DNA of 64,000 nt from contig JAFMOC010000518.1 of assembly GCA_019802505.1 (NCBI GenBank), forward strand, positions 302,501 through 366,500, given 5' to 3'. The number at the start of each line of letters is the position of its first letter. The first letter of the stretch is position 1. The translations under genes were made by a program, and so were the position numbers. Shown piece by piece: positions 1 to 13,155 of this stretch. A model generated the notes under the pieces. It did no database searches. It was not told where the DNA came from and saw only the letters and a list, made by a program, of their open reading frames with translations. Source of the DNA: Corydoras sp. C115. Taxonomy: Eukaryota; Chordata; Actinopteri; Siluriformes; Callichthyidae.

Positions 1-3000
1 GAAATAGACCCCCCCCACTACACCCCCCCCCCATCCCACGTCCCCTCGTTGTAGTATGAATCTGTATTGCTGTTACATCCCCCCCCCCCCGCTTCGAGCG
101 GACCTTTCCTCTGTGGAACCCTCTCTAATTTTAGGTTCTCTCTGGACCCTCTGAGGTCTGATTTTAGCCGTTTATCTTCTCCTCATCTCTGAGACCCGTC
201 ATGCGCCCGCTCAGCACTTTTACACTTTAGAGCAGGTGCAGGTCCACATCTTCATCATCAGACCGTTCTGTCTCAGCGTTTAGAGACCCGTCCTCGGTCC
301 AGTGAGCAGCCGTGATTTTTTTTTTTTTTTGTTGGATGAGTTTTACTTTTCTTTTTTGTGCTCATGTGATTCAGCAGATTCCACACGGTCAGGCCTCAGA
401 TCTGCACTCTGACCTTTTTAATCTTTGTTTTGTAAGAATCCTCAAATCTTTGTTGTATTTTATATTCATTCTGTTTTTCTCCTGCAGTGCAGCTCCAGTG
501 AACCTCATCTTACACATTTCTTTCTGCTCTACACCCCCCCCCCCCCCGTACCCCCCTGTAGGGCTGTGCGGCTGCAGTGAGCTGTGTTTTTATTGGTTCT
601 CTCTGTTTTAGACCACTGTTCTCTGGTTGCTCTGCGAGCTTCTTCAGATCTTCAGCGTCCTCACGGCGTGTGGATTAATCCTCTGTGTACGTCTGTGCCG
701 TCCTAATCCAGTATTAGCTCTATATTTATATCGATCTATATATCCTGCTTATGGACGCTCGCCGATGGGACGTCCGAGCGCTCGTATGGCGATCAGTTTT
801 GTGCTTTAAAGTCAGGTTGGTTCTCAGAGCGCGTGGCGTTACCTCAGACTGACCGGTCCACCTCGGCTTCTACGACCACGAGTCTTCCGGCCGAGCCCGA
901 GAATCCGACGCGCCTTCCTTGATCACGTCTTGTTTGTATTTAAGTGGTCCGTAGTGGAGTGAGACCGTATTTCGGGACGGGAGTTCCCGCTGCCCCCCCC
1001 CCCCCCCACCACCCTGGAGGTGAACATTACGGCTTAGGTTTCAGACTGAAGTCGAGTCCTTCAGCACAATATCAGGACTCGTGAAATCCTCTGTGTCTCA
1101 GGTAGGACGGGCGGCAGGGGCACGCCATCGCGACCGCCATTCTGTGTGCCGCCGCCTCGGGGGGGCGTCCCGTTTCACACGTACCGCCTGGTTTGACCTG
1201 TAGAACGTTTTGAAGGCAGTATTTGAGTTTAGTGAAGGGGTTTTTTCTTTCCTCTGTATCTCAGGATCCTGGCGATTGGTCTGTTCTCCTGTCCGCGGGT
1301 GAAAATCATGCAAAGGTTCTTCCATAACGCACACTTTTAGTTCTCACCCGTTCCCGTCTCCGTTCCCGGCTCTGGGACCGTTTTAACGCTCGTACACGGA
1401 CTGTGGCGCAAAGTAAACTTTAAATTCCACCGCGTGGCGCTGTTCCATCCAAACGAGGGAGTGTGAAAAATCACGGTTCTGTTGTTAAGGCCTTTTAATT
1501 CATTCCAGAAAGGAGCACGGGTTTGACCTGAGGTCAGGGTCAGGTTCCACTCAGAACCGGACGAGCTCTCCCTCTATAAGACCAGACGGATTTTTAAATG
1601 CATTTTGAATGATGATGTAGAACAGTTGACCGGACGCGTACTCGGGGAACCTGAAGCAGGACATCATGATGACAGTGTGTGTGTGTGTGTGTGTTGTGTG
1701 ATGGTGTGTGTTGTGTTCTCTACAGAATTAAGGTTTGGAGCGAGGTGCTGTGTTAGTGATGATGTTTAAAGAGCTGTACAATCCAGGTTTTATATTCTTT
1801 ACGTGGCTTGTGTAGTGAAACAACGGGAACCTATTAAAGGTGTGTGTGTGTGTGTGTGTGTGGGCGGGCTCATGACCTGAATCCAGCGGGTCGTGGTGGA
1901 GCGTGCATGTTGGGTGGTTGAGTCAGTCTGCAGTGTATGCATGAGAACCTGCATGCCGATGGTGCGTGTTTATCAGAGTCCCGTTTAGATTTTAATGATA
2001 CACCAAATACGACGTTCAGTAGAGTGCTCTGTATTTTATTTTAAACGGAGTTGGAGTTGGAGTGGGGGGGGGGGGGGTGCAAGTGGTGGTGCGGTGCCTA
2101 AGTTCAGATTAGCTTTCCTGTTGGTGTTGTGCGTAGCTAAGCGACAGCAGGGTGGTGTTTAGGTGGTAGTGCGTTCCAGTTTTATTGTGTTGGTGTTTGG
2201 AGAGGTGTTCAGGTCAGAGCCGGAGTTTAAACCGCGTTCTCCCGCGGCTCTCGGGGTGCGACCTGCGGGATCAGCTCAGGCTGCAAGTGCCACCATTTCT
2301 GCTAAAAACAGTCATGTGCTGATATCGCGTTATCCGCTGAGACTCAGGGGGGCGCTACAGTTCTTCATTCCATGAGTCCTCACTGCAGTCAACCGATCAT
2401 GTGGCTCTAATTTGTCTTAAATCACGCCTCCTCACGTCCACACCTGCAGTCCGGGGTCCTGATGCTCAAAACGTTAAGTCATCGCTCCAAAGTGCATCTG
2501 CGCAGGTTGAGTAACACTCCCCCTAGTGGTTACCTTTCATTAATTCAGTTTAGATAATGGGGATCCGAGGCGTCCCGGTTCTCAGGGTGCTCGTGGATAT
2601 CAGCACATGATTCTGTGAAAGCGAGTCTCTGAAATCAGCTGCCAAAGATCACGGAGCCGGCCCCTTAACGAGGTCCACCGTCGGTCCTGCGCTGGACGGT
2701 CTCCGCAGCTGCGCTGTGGTGTGGTGTAGGGTCAGCACCTGCAGGGCTTTGGTACGACGCTCCTGGTCTACTTCACTGTGAAGGCGAATGTACTTGAACC
2801 CGGGCTCGGTTCTATCAGACCTACTTACTATAAGCTGCTATGAGACGTGTACGGAACATTCCACGGGGATCGGACGCACGGCCAAATGTCTGCACAAAAC
2901 GCATCTTTATTTTTGTACTTGTTCTCGGGACGGTTTGGGAGCGGGCGGCGGCGCGGGTCTCGGCTGACCGATTGGGCGCGGCGGGTCGGCGGCGTTTTGG

Positions 3001-4170
3001 TTTTCACTCTTATGCACGTACAGTTGGAATGCAGAAAGCTGTACCGTTTCCAGACGGAAGGTCCATCGCAAGCGTCCGCGCTCGTCCTCCGCCCGACGTT
3101 CCCGTCTCGGCGGCTCGGCGTCGCGGCCGCGTTATTAACTATGCAAGTGGAATGTAAAGGAGCCGGTGGCTCTCTGCTCTCTCTCCCTCACTCGCAGTTC
3201 CACTTGGCCTTATTGTCGCCGTTGTTCTTAAATCTTACTCTCGTTTTAAGATCTGGATTCTCCGGAAGCCGACTCCGTTCCGTGGGTTCAGACGTGGTCT
3301 CTGTGAGACTGGCCAGCGGGCCCCAGCTACTAAATACGTGGTACGAATGTTGTGCATTTGTTTAAAATCAGAACCGCCTGCGATAACGCAGCGAGCATCG
3401 TGGAGCAGGCGCCGCGTAGCTTCTTAAACGACACCACGCCGAGTGACCTCGCACCTTACAGCGCGGACGGGTATGAGCGTGTGCCGTCTCACCGATTACA
3501 TCGGTCATCAGAACCCCGCCCACGGCCACACCTCGTTACCTCCTCCAATCAGGACACGTTTACAGTTAATACACTCTCATCAATGAGCTTTGTGTCATTA
3601 ACAGAAATTATTGTAACGTTTGTATTTTTACTGAAACTAATCAGTAATCTACACTTCCATGTGTTCATTTCATTTGAGATGAATCCGTAAATTTGACACC
3701 TTTAAGTCCCGCCCCCTTCAGAGGAGCGGTGTGTGTGAGCGTGATGCTGATGTAAACCGCGAACGGCACATGGTAACGCAGATCCATCCTGTACCTCAAT
3801 GCCATACACGTTAAACCTGCACGTTCCAGTTATTTATGAACATGAGAACGTTTATAAGAGTCGCTTTGTTTTTGCAAATGTAAAGAGTGAGGGACGGTGT
3901 GACCATCTGCACTCTGAAATCGCCGGACAGCTGCGTCCTGTCTGCTGTAGTCTGCGGTCAGCACATGGCATTGGATTTTAAAGGCGTGACCGTGCCAGCT
4001 GAGGGATTTTAATCTTAAACATTCGAGAAAGAGATCTGAGATCTGTTTCACCGTAACGAAGGATAAATGAAACCTGATGTTGGGGGAAAAAACCAGCCTG
4101 AATGTGGATTTGAATTAATGTTAAATGATTTCATTTTCTTTTAATCGTTAAATAAAAGCATCAAAAAGTC
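1..4170 (+). other. Probable 3' UTR of a convergent upstream gene (fbxo33?)
   Basis: No reading frame here looks like a protein; the short frames hold no recognisable domain. The stretch is fairly CG-rich with poly-C runs (69-90, 532-547, 993-1008) and short (GT)n tracts (about 1676-1695 and 1842-1861), and it ends at a + strand AATAAA. A gene transcribed toward mia2 would end here. In human 14q21 the gene convergent with MIA2 is FBXO33, so a long fbxo33 3' UTR is the best guess. That rests on synteny only; no fbxo33 codons are visible, and ordinary intergenic DNA remains possible. Confidence 0.35.
4151..4156 (+). terminator. Polyadenylation signal AATAAA, + strand
   Basis: A canonical AATAAA followed within 30 bases by a U/G-containing stretch. 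It faces the mia2 3' end about 540 bases away and is the last plausible + strand poly(A) signal before mia2, so it would end the convergent transcript proposed for 1-4170. Confidence 0.4.
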
Positions 4171-4689
4171 CCAGCTGTTGTGCTTCTCTGATTTCATTCT
4201 GTAAGATAAAAAGAAAAAGTTCTGTAGACTCACCAGCCACTTCGTTAGGAGTTGATCTTCTCATGGTTCATCAGCTCAGAGGTGCACTCTGTATCTTCAG
4301 CTTTTCAGATGATTCTGTGACCTTCACCCTTTAGATGAGGTTTAAAGTAAAGCTTCCAGTAGATCAGCAGTTTAAATGAGGGACAAAATAACTAAACTAC
4401 TCCATTCTGATGCTGCAGCAGGTCTGAACACAGCTGCTGCAGCAGGATTCACTAATCAGTTAATCAGCAGTTAATCAGGTGAAACTCATTAAGTAATCAG
4501 TGAACAAAAGGATGCGTTTTAAAGAACGTACTCGCCCTCTGGTGGCCAAACGTGCCAATGCAGCTGAGTTCTGTTCTGTGGTATTTTAAAACAGGTTCAG
4601 ATAAAACATGAACATAAATGTCTAATAATATTTTATAATCATAATAAATATAGCACCACATCAAAGGCTTCATAAAAACAAAGTCTCAG
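4171..4689. other. Intergenic gap between convergent 3' ends
   Basis: Unique AT-rich sequence with no gene, SINE or tandem repeat that I recognise. It lies between the + strand AATAAA at 4151 and the minus-strand poly(A) signals of mia2 near 4690. Confidence 0.4.
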
Positions 4690-5322
4690 TTTATTTAAAT
4701 TCATTTTATTTGCAGTTCAGAACATTCTGCCTCTGAGCTTCATCATCATCATCATCATCATCAGCAGAATCCATAAATAAACTACAGTCCAGTTATTCGG
4801 CTAAACGTCTCGTTTATGTATTTACACTTTATTCACAGTGCTGCTTCACGCCATCTCAGGCTTTAGAACTTTAAAGAACCCGCTCCTGGGTTCTGCTTCC
4901 ATTCAGAGGGGTATGAGCACCCCCCCCCCGCCGCACCCCATACAGGCAGCAGTGGTATTCTAAATACCCTTCATTAAGTCGTGTATGTTAATTACATAAA
5001 TCACATGTTGTTAAAAACTAATGCATCCCTGAACATCAGACGTTTACAACATGGCCTCATCCGCTGGACCTCACGCTCATGCACAAGTTCACAAACATAA
5101 TAATAATAAATCAGCAGCACGCCGCTCTACAAGCATCCATCACTGAAATCTTTACAAACGTCTACGGGGTTTTGCTTCATAATAATTAATGATTTAATAA
5201 ACATTATTGACAGAGAAGCTACAAAAGAGAGTTACAAAACGCAGCCGTGAGAACCGCGGGGTTGAGGGTTAGGGGAAGTGAGTTAGGGTGCACGAGAGAA
5301 GTAATGAGCAGGGGATGGGGTT
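4690..5322 (-). other. mia2: mia2 3' UTR with candidate poly(A) signals
   Basis: Sequence downstream of the mia2 stop codon at 5323-5325. Minus-strand AATAAA motifs (TTTATT on the + strand) lie at 4690-4695, 4705-4710 and 4828-4833. A (CAT)n run at about 4740-4761 and a poly-C run at 4921-4930 are the only simple repeats. The true 3' end cannot be fixed without transcripts. Confidence 0.45.
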
Positions 5323-5723
5323 TCAGATGGCATCGTGTGCAGGGGCATGCTGAGGCGGCTGCTCACTTCCTGGAGGTGAGGGTCTGAACGGAGGGTCGGG
5401 TGAGGCGCGATCGGTCGGCGGTCTCATCGGTGGAAACGGCATGAGTGGAGGAAGTGGACCTCTGGGGAAGACTCCGGGTGGAGGCCCTCGCACTGCAACA
5501 GAACATCCAAATGAGTTCGGGGGGGGGGGGATCTGATGGATGTGAGGAGCAGGGATGGACTTACGGCCCAGCGGTGGAGGAGGGAACGGGAAGTCCGGAC
5601 GGAAAAGCCGTCGAGGAAAGTGGGGGTCCCGCGGGTCGGCTGGAGGAAACGGAGGAAGAGGACCCATCCTCAGATCGAGGTCAGGTGGAGGTCTCATATC
5701 GCCCGGCGCCGAGTGTACGCTCT

Positions 5724-5798
<75 letters not shown>

Positions 5799-5915
5799 TT
5801 AGAACGTTTATAATAACGCTTTAATAATTTGTTAATTAATGTCAGTTAGACAAGTAAACCTGTATAAAAGAGAACGACTGAAATTACTACCACAAAGTCC
5901 CTCAACCACCCTGTG

Positions 5916-5950
<35 letters not shown>

Positions 5951-7395
5951 TCTCATTCCTATAAAACCTTTACTTAATGAAGCTGGTGAATGGAGGGCGG
6001 GGGGGGGGGGTTCTTGCTTACGGTTCGACTCTCGTTGGGTTCCACTGCGGTACTGTTTCCTCCAAACGATGAATCTGTAGAAATAAAGTGAAGTTTGGTT
6101 CTGTTCTGTTCTGTGCACACGGCTCATGATGGAGGTCATGATGGAGGTCATGATGGAGGGGTCATGATGGAGCTTATGATGGAGGGGTCATGATGGAGGT
6201 CATGATGGAGCTTATGATGGAGGGGTCATGATGGAGGTCATGATGGAGGTCATGATGGAGCTTATGATGGAGGGGTCATGATGGAGCTTATGATGGAGGT
6301 CATGATGGAGCTTACAATGGAGGTCATGATGGAGGTCATGATGGAGGTTATGATGGAGGTCATGATGGAGCTTATGATGGAGGGGTCATGATGGAGGGGT
6401 CATGATGGAGGTCATGATGGAGGTCATGATGGAGGTCATGATGGAGGGGTCATGATGGAGGGGTCATGATGGAGGTCATGATGGAGGGGTCATGATGGAG
6501 GGGTCATGATGGAGGTCATGATGGAGGTCATGATGGAGGTCATGATGGAGGGGTCATGATGGAGGTCATGATGGAGGTCATGATGGAGGTCATGATGGAG
6601 GGGTCATGATGGAGGTCATGATGGAGGTCATGATGGAGGTCATGATGGAGGGGTCATGATGGAGGGGTCATGATGGAGGTCATGATGGAGGTCATGATGG
6701 AGGGGTCATGATGGAGGTCATGATGGAGGTCATGATGGAGGTCATGATGGAGGGGTCATGATGGAGGTCATGATGGAGGGGTCATGATGGAGGGGTCATG
6801 ATGGAGGTCATGATGGAGGTCATGATGGAGGTCATGATGGAGGTCATGATGACTGATATAGATTTTTTTTACCAGCTTTATCAGTGTAGTAGGATTCAGG
6901 AGGGGGCGGGGCTCGCAGGAACGCCGCTGGTGGAGGTCTTCTGTACATCAGTCCTGGATCTGCTCCTGGTTCCGAACATTTGAATATAAATATCAGGTCG
7001 TTAAGTTCAGCAGACAGTCAGGACAGATGTTCGTTAGTATGTGGTTTAATTATTGTAATTAAATCTGCACACCTGCACCTGGCGGAACGAAGCCTCGGCG
7101 CTCTCGCTCTCTTTCCCACGTGGGCGAGCCACCGTCCGTGTGAGGAAGGCCCCGCTCTCCTTCCACCGCACCTCCGGGGGGCGCTGTGGGAGAGCCAGAG
7201 TGATGGAGTGTTTCATTTAGAGTCAGCTACAGACCGCAGTGCGTCAGAGATGGACCTCACCTCTGCCTCCGGGCATCATGGGAAACTGGGGAGAGACTCG
7301 GGGGGGCCCGTCCATCAGCGTCGGGGGGGACAGGAAGGGCCGGGTTTCAGAGGGGGGCCGATTAAGTGGAGACGGACCGTATGGAGATCGCTCTC

Positions 7396-7457
<62 letters not shown>

Positions 7458-7642
7458 CTGTGTCAGACCCTCACACTGTGTCTGTACCTGAACCTTGACC
7501 ATGTGACTGACCTCTGATCAGCCGTGCCGGGGCGTCTCGGCCGTACGGATCCTTCTCCATCAGCTCCAGTTTAAACTGCCAATCCGTCAACCTGCATCAT
7601 TAATTATTCATTAGCAGCAAATCTGAATCTCACAGTGCACAC

Positions 7643-7691
<49 letters not shown>

Positions 7692-8795
7692 TTCATATGT
7701 GGCTCCTCCGACATGCTAATGAGTGACTTTAGGAAGCTGAACTGCGTGTGACTGTGGACAGGTGGACTGGTGGACTGGTGGACTGTGGACTGGTGGACTG
7801 TGGACTGGTGGACTGTGGACTGGTGGACTGTGGACTGGTGGACCTGTGGACCGGTGGACCGGTGGACCGGTGGACTGGTGGACCGGTGGACCGGTGGACC
7901 GGTGGACTGGTGGACTGGTGGACTGGTGGACGGTGGACTGTGGACTGGTGAACTGGTGGACTGTGGACTGGTGAACTGGTGGACTGGTGGACTGGTGGAC
8001 TGGTGGACTGGTGGACGGTGGACTGTGGACTGTGGACTGGTGAACTGGTGGACTGTGGACTGGTGGACTGGTGGACTGGTGGACTGGTGGACTGGTGGAC
8101 GGTGGACTGTGGACTGGTGAACTGGTGGACTGTGGACTGGTGGACTGTGGACTGGTGGTCCTGTGGACTGGTGGACTGGTGGACTGGTGGACCTGTGGAC
8201 TGGTGGTCCTGTGGACTGGTGGTCCTGTGGACTGGTGGACCTGTCCTTTGGTCTGTGAGTGCTGGGATAGGCTCATCATGCCTGAACGCTCACCTCTGTC
8301 TCAGGACGGAGTTCTCTCTCTTCACGTCAGCGAGGTCTCGATCTGCAGCTCGAGCAGAGAGCTACAACAGACGAGTCAGTAGAGTCAAACACAACGAGTC
8401 GTTTAAAAATCCTCTGTTAGTGTCGTGTGGGGGGGGGGGGTTCCCATCCAGGGGAGAACGTTTCGGGCGCCGGGCAGATACACCCAGGACAGGGGGGCAA
8501 TCTACTACACTCACACACACACACACACACACACACACTATATGGGGCAATTTGGAGAACTCATTTGACCTTGAATCCATGATTCTCACGGGGAGAACAT
8601 GCAAACTCCACCCAGATGGGGATTCGAACCGGGAATGCCTAGCGCTGAGAGGAGAACATGCCAAACCACTAAGCCACCGTGCCACCCTGATTATAAACCA
8701 TTAATGAGAATAAACGAGTCGTTACAGACAGTCATGCACGATCACAGACGATGAGGACTTTGTGAAGATGTGTGTATGAACGGAGAACCGTACAG

Positions 8796-8834
<39 letters not shown>

Positions 8835-8964
8835 CATGGTGTACCATACAGACGGTGTGATGTCACAACTCACCCAGTTATCATGAGCCTTCTTCTCATG
8901 AGCTGAAATCTGCAGAGAACAACATGAAATACATCATAAACATTAAAGTTAACCAGGATCCTCC

Positions 8965-9039
<75 letters not shown>

Positions 9040-9559
9040 CTGATCTGTGGGGGGGGGGGGTATGTACCTGGTTTTTGTAAGCCTGGTTGGTTTTCTCCAG
9101 CTCCTCCTCCAGGTCTTTGGCTCGTTGTCTGAGTGAAACAGGAGGATTTGGGTTTGAGGTTTTTATTTAAATGATACTCATGTTAGAACAATGATGATGA
9201 TGAAGATGATGAAGATGAACCTGTAGGAGTTCAGCTCCTCAGCAGCCAGGCTGATCTTCTTTCCTGCTTTGTTCAGCTGCTCCTCCTTCTGTGTTCGCTC
9301 CTTCTCTTCAACTGTTAACATCCTAAAGAACCAAAACATCAACTATATCCTAAAGCATATTACCCTCACACCCCCCACCCCCCTCACACCCCCCTCCCCC
9401 ACCCTCACCCTCACCCACCGGTGTAGCTTCAGCTCGTTTTCCTGGAACATCTCGGTCATGATCTGTAGTTTGTGCTGCAGTTTCTGAATATCAGCTGCAT
9501 ACACTGAGCTCTCTGACTGCAAGGAGTCCTGCTCATTCTGCATCTGCTTAATCCCGTCT

Positions 9560-9596
<37 letters not shown>

Positions 9597-10065
9597 CAGC
9601 TGGAACATCTCTCTTTTTAGGGATAGGCTCCAGCACTTCCATGACTCTGATTATGAGGGAACCAAGCCTCGGATCATTGACCCCGGTCATGTTTCAGATC
9701 AGAGACGTGAAGCACTGACCTTCAAGATCTTCTTTAGCTTTGATTTCATCTGCAAATTTAGCAAACAATCTGTCCTTATCCTCCTCCATGGCCTTCAGGT
9801 CTGCACTCATCTGAGAGAACAGCACAGAACCATGAGACATGCCTCAGGACTCTGAGAGAAAGTAATACTGCACAGCATCCACACACACACACGCGCACAC
9901 GCACACACACACACGCTGTACCTTTGCTGCACAGATAAGCTTCTGCACCTTCTGCTTCTGAAGCAGATCTGTGAGAGTAAAATGATTTCTTTAACGTCGT
10001 GTTCAAAACATTTCTGGTTTAAACTTCACTCTCGAAATTTACACAGATATTTTTAATCGATTGAT

Positions 10066-10097
<32 letters not shown>

Positions 10098-10762
10098 ACC
10101 TGTGTTTGTGCTCAGAGCATCACAGTCCTCAGCTCTGTCCTCCTCTGAATCCCAGTCCCTCATCTTCAGCAAGCACTCTGTTAGAGACTGGGGGGTGGGG
10201 TGGGGTGGGGGGTGGGGGGGTAGGTGAGAGGTTATTGGGGTGTATTTGAGGAAGCAGAGATCGGAGGACCTGACGGAGGAACCGTGTACCTTAATGCGCT
10301 CGTCTTTACTCGCGCAGTTCTCCATCATCCCGTCATGTGACCTCTCGCTCATCCTGCGCTCCTCCTCCAGCTCGTTCAGCCGCTCCATCCAGCCCTCTGA
10401 CTCCTTCTCCAGCTACAGAGAACATGCTCATGTAGCATCACTCTCTCTCACACACACCCCCCCCCCCCCCACACACACACACACTGCAGGCAGGACATCA
10501 CACCTGAGCTTTGCTCTCCAGCAGCATGATATTCTCCTCCTGAGCCTCCTGCAGTTTCTTCTGCAGCCTCTCGGTGTTCATCTCATAGATCTTCAGTGTG
10601 GTTTTATCCTGGAGCAGAAAGCACAGCGTGAACCACAGCGCCACCTACGCCTTCCTCCACCGCACGAGCCACAGCCCCTCACTCACCTGCTCCAACTGGG
10701 ATTTACACTCCATGGCCTCCTTCTCCAGGGAACTTAATGTATCCTCCAGTTGTTCCAGCTGG

Positions 10763-10803
<41 letters not shown>

Positions 10804-13109
10804 GTGAGTTTTCAGGTTAATTTAACAGTGTCGTGTCCTCAGTGTTAGAGACTGCACCCTCTACCTGCAGGCTTTGTTGTTTCCTGAGCTGGTTCTGCTG
10901 CTCCAGCTGTTCCTGCAGCTGCTCCATGTTCTGCTTCATCTGCTCATTGGACTGCTCCAGCTCCTGGGACATGGTCTTCAGAACATACAGGTTCAACACG
11001 GTTACACAAGCAAGATTAAACGATCTCAGCTGGTATATCATCATCATCATCGTCGTCGTCGTCGTGTCCCTCCTCATGTCTAATGTTTAATGGATCGTGG
11101 ATTATTAATTAAATATCACAGATTAAGGGGCCGGTTTTAAATGAGATGTAATAAAATGGGGGTGTTGATTTATTCAATGGAACGTGTTGAACCGTGTTGA
11201 TGCAAATGATTAGAAACACAGTCTGACCCCCGTGTGTATTAGAATGTAATGTTTACATCACGGCAGGGACACGTTTCTAATGAAGAGGCTGAAGAGACAT
11301 TGTGCTTAATGACTGTGTGTTATAAAAGAGGACGGAGAACCAACCTGGAGATCTTTCATCTTTAAAGTCTGAGCTGTAAGTCCTCCGTTCAGCTCAGCAG
11401 CATTCAGCTTCTCGTACTGTAAGAGAACGAGCGTGAGCATCATCAGCTCCACATCCCAAAACCACAAACATCTCATACACACTTCAAACGTCCCAAATCA
11501 CAAAGAGATCAAAGGTTAAAGTGGACACAATAAAAGGCTGGTCACAGAGGCACTAATCTGACTGACCACATTGTGACATCATAACCTGGTCCTGTGTGTG
11601 TGAGGGCAAGGTCGCTCAGTGGTTCGGGTGTTGGGTTATCAATCTGAAGGTTGGGGGTTCAAATCCCAGGTCCACTGCAGTTACCAGTGTGGGTCCTTGA
11701 GCGAGACCCTTAACCCTCATTGCTGCAGGGGGCGCTGTGATGAACCCTGTGCTCACCTTGTAAGTCGCTTTGGATAAAAGCGTCCAATAAATGAGCAAAC
11801 GTAAATGTAATGTAAATGTGATGTAACTCAGGATGACGTGTCTGTATATTCAACAGCAAAGTTCCATTGGTTTTAAACTCCAGATGTGATGATGTTCTTC
11901 AGTAGAACCAAACAGACGGCTCGCCCACCTTGTGTTTATACTCGCTGAGCGTCTCCAGCACTTTACACTTCTCCTCCAGCAGCTCGGCCACCCGCTGTCC
12001 CATCCTCCTCTCCCTGCCTGAAGCCAGAGCACCAGAGCGGTCAGTTCAGATCAGAATCAAGATCAGACAATTCAGATCAGACTTAAAGATTCAGATCAGA
12101 CTTAAAGATTCAGATCAGACTTAAAGATTCAGATCAGACTTAAAGATTCAGATCAGACTTAAAGATTCAGATCAGACTTAAAGATTCAGATCAGACTTAA
12201 AGATTCAGATCAGACTTAAAGATTCAGATCAGACTTAAAGATTCAGATCAGACTTAAAGATTCAGATCAGACTTAAAGATTCAGATCAGACTTAAAGATT
12301 CAGATCAGACTTAAAGATTCAGGACTCACTTGCGTACAATCTGCTTTTGATCTGCAGAGAGAACATCAAAGCATTATTATTAGATCAAAGGAACATCTGC
12401 AGCAGAGTCAGAATCCATCACACTGCACTCAGCTCCATCAACCAGCTGACCGCTCACCGTTACCTTTTAATGACCTTCTGTCTGAGCTGCATTCCTAACA
12501 GGATGTGATGACATCAGGTGTGATGACATCATAAGTTTGGATCATTACACAGAGGTGACTGATGACTTACAGACTGGAAGAACCTGCAGGTGAAGAGCAG
12601 AACCGAGAAGGAACCCAACACGGCCGTGATGATGACCACCTCCCACGGCATCCCGTACAGGTCAGGACCCGGGCGCATGTTATCAGGAAGTGACATCATA
12701 ACCTGCAACGACAGAACAAACTACTAGGTGCAAAAAGAGGAACTGCAGAACCAATAACAACTTCCTGTCTCACAGACAGACTTCATACAACATTATAATA
12801 CTCTAACACACTCATACACAAAGGAGCACACACACACCGTACTGTACCCCCCCCACACACACACATTAATACAGTTTATACACACTGTACTGTACCCCCC
12901 CCCCACACACACACACACATTAATACAGTTTATACACACAGTACTGTACCCCACACACACACCCACATAAACACACACACACACACACACACACAAATAT
13001 TAATACAGTTTACATACAGTACTGTACCCCCCCCCACATTAATACAGTTTATAGACACAGTACTGTACCCCCTCCCCACACACACACACCTCTACCTACA
13101 CACACACCC

Positions 13110-13155
<46 letters not shown>

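Larger units (their letters stand above)
5323..7395 (-). other. mia2: mia2 exons 24-29: proline-rich COPII-binding tail
   Basis: Exon 24 has SPYGPSPLNRPPSETRPFL, collinear with the human protein. Exons 25-27 are short; exons 28-29 are Pro/Phe-rich (PLPPFPPADP, FPFPPPPLG, RGPPPGVFPRGPLPP). In mammals this region binds Sec23/Sec24. Exons 28 and 29 are separated by a probable 72 nt intron (5493-5564) that keeps the frame open if retained. The stop follows HAPAHDAI. Confidence 0.8.

Noticed and set aside
2840..3690. Overlapping + frames of 105-172 codons in the left flank
   Set aside because: No domain or splice sites consistent with an exon; CG-rich 3' UTR or intergenic DNA explains them.
6121..6852. 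CRISPR-like regular repeat arrays here and at 12061-12321, 22001-22257 and 34959-36056
   Set aside because: They are contiguous tandem repeats without unique spacers, in introns or intergenic DNA of a vertebrate genome.
7716..8704. Long repeat-encoded frames on both strands in mia2 intron 22
   Set aside because: They arise from the GACTGGTGG minisatellite lacking stops; no similarity to a known domain.
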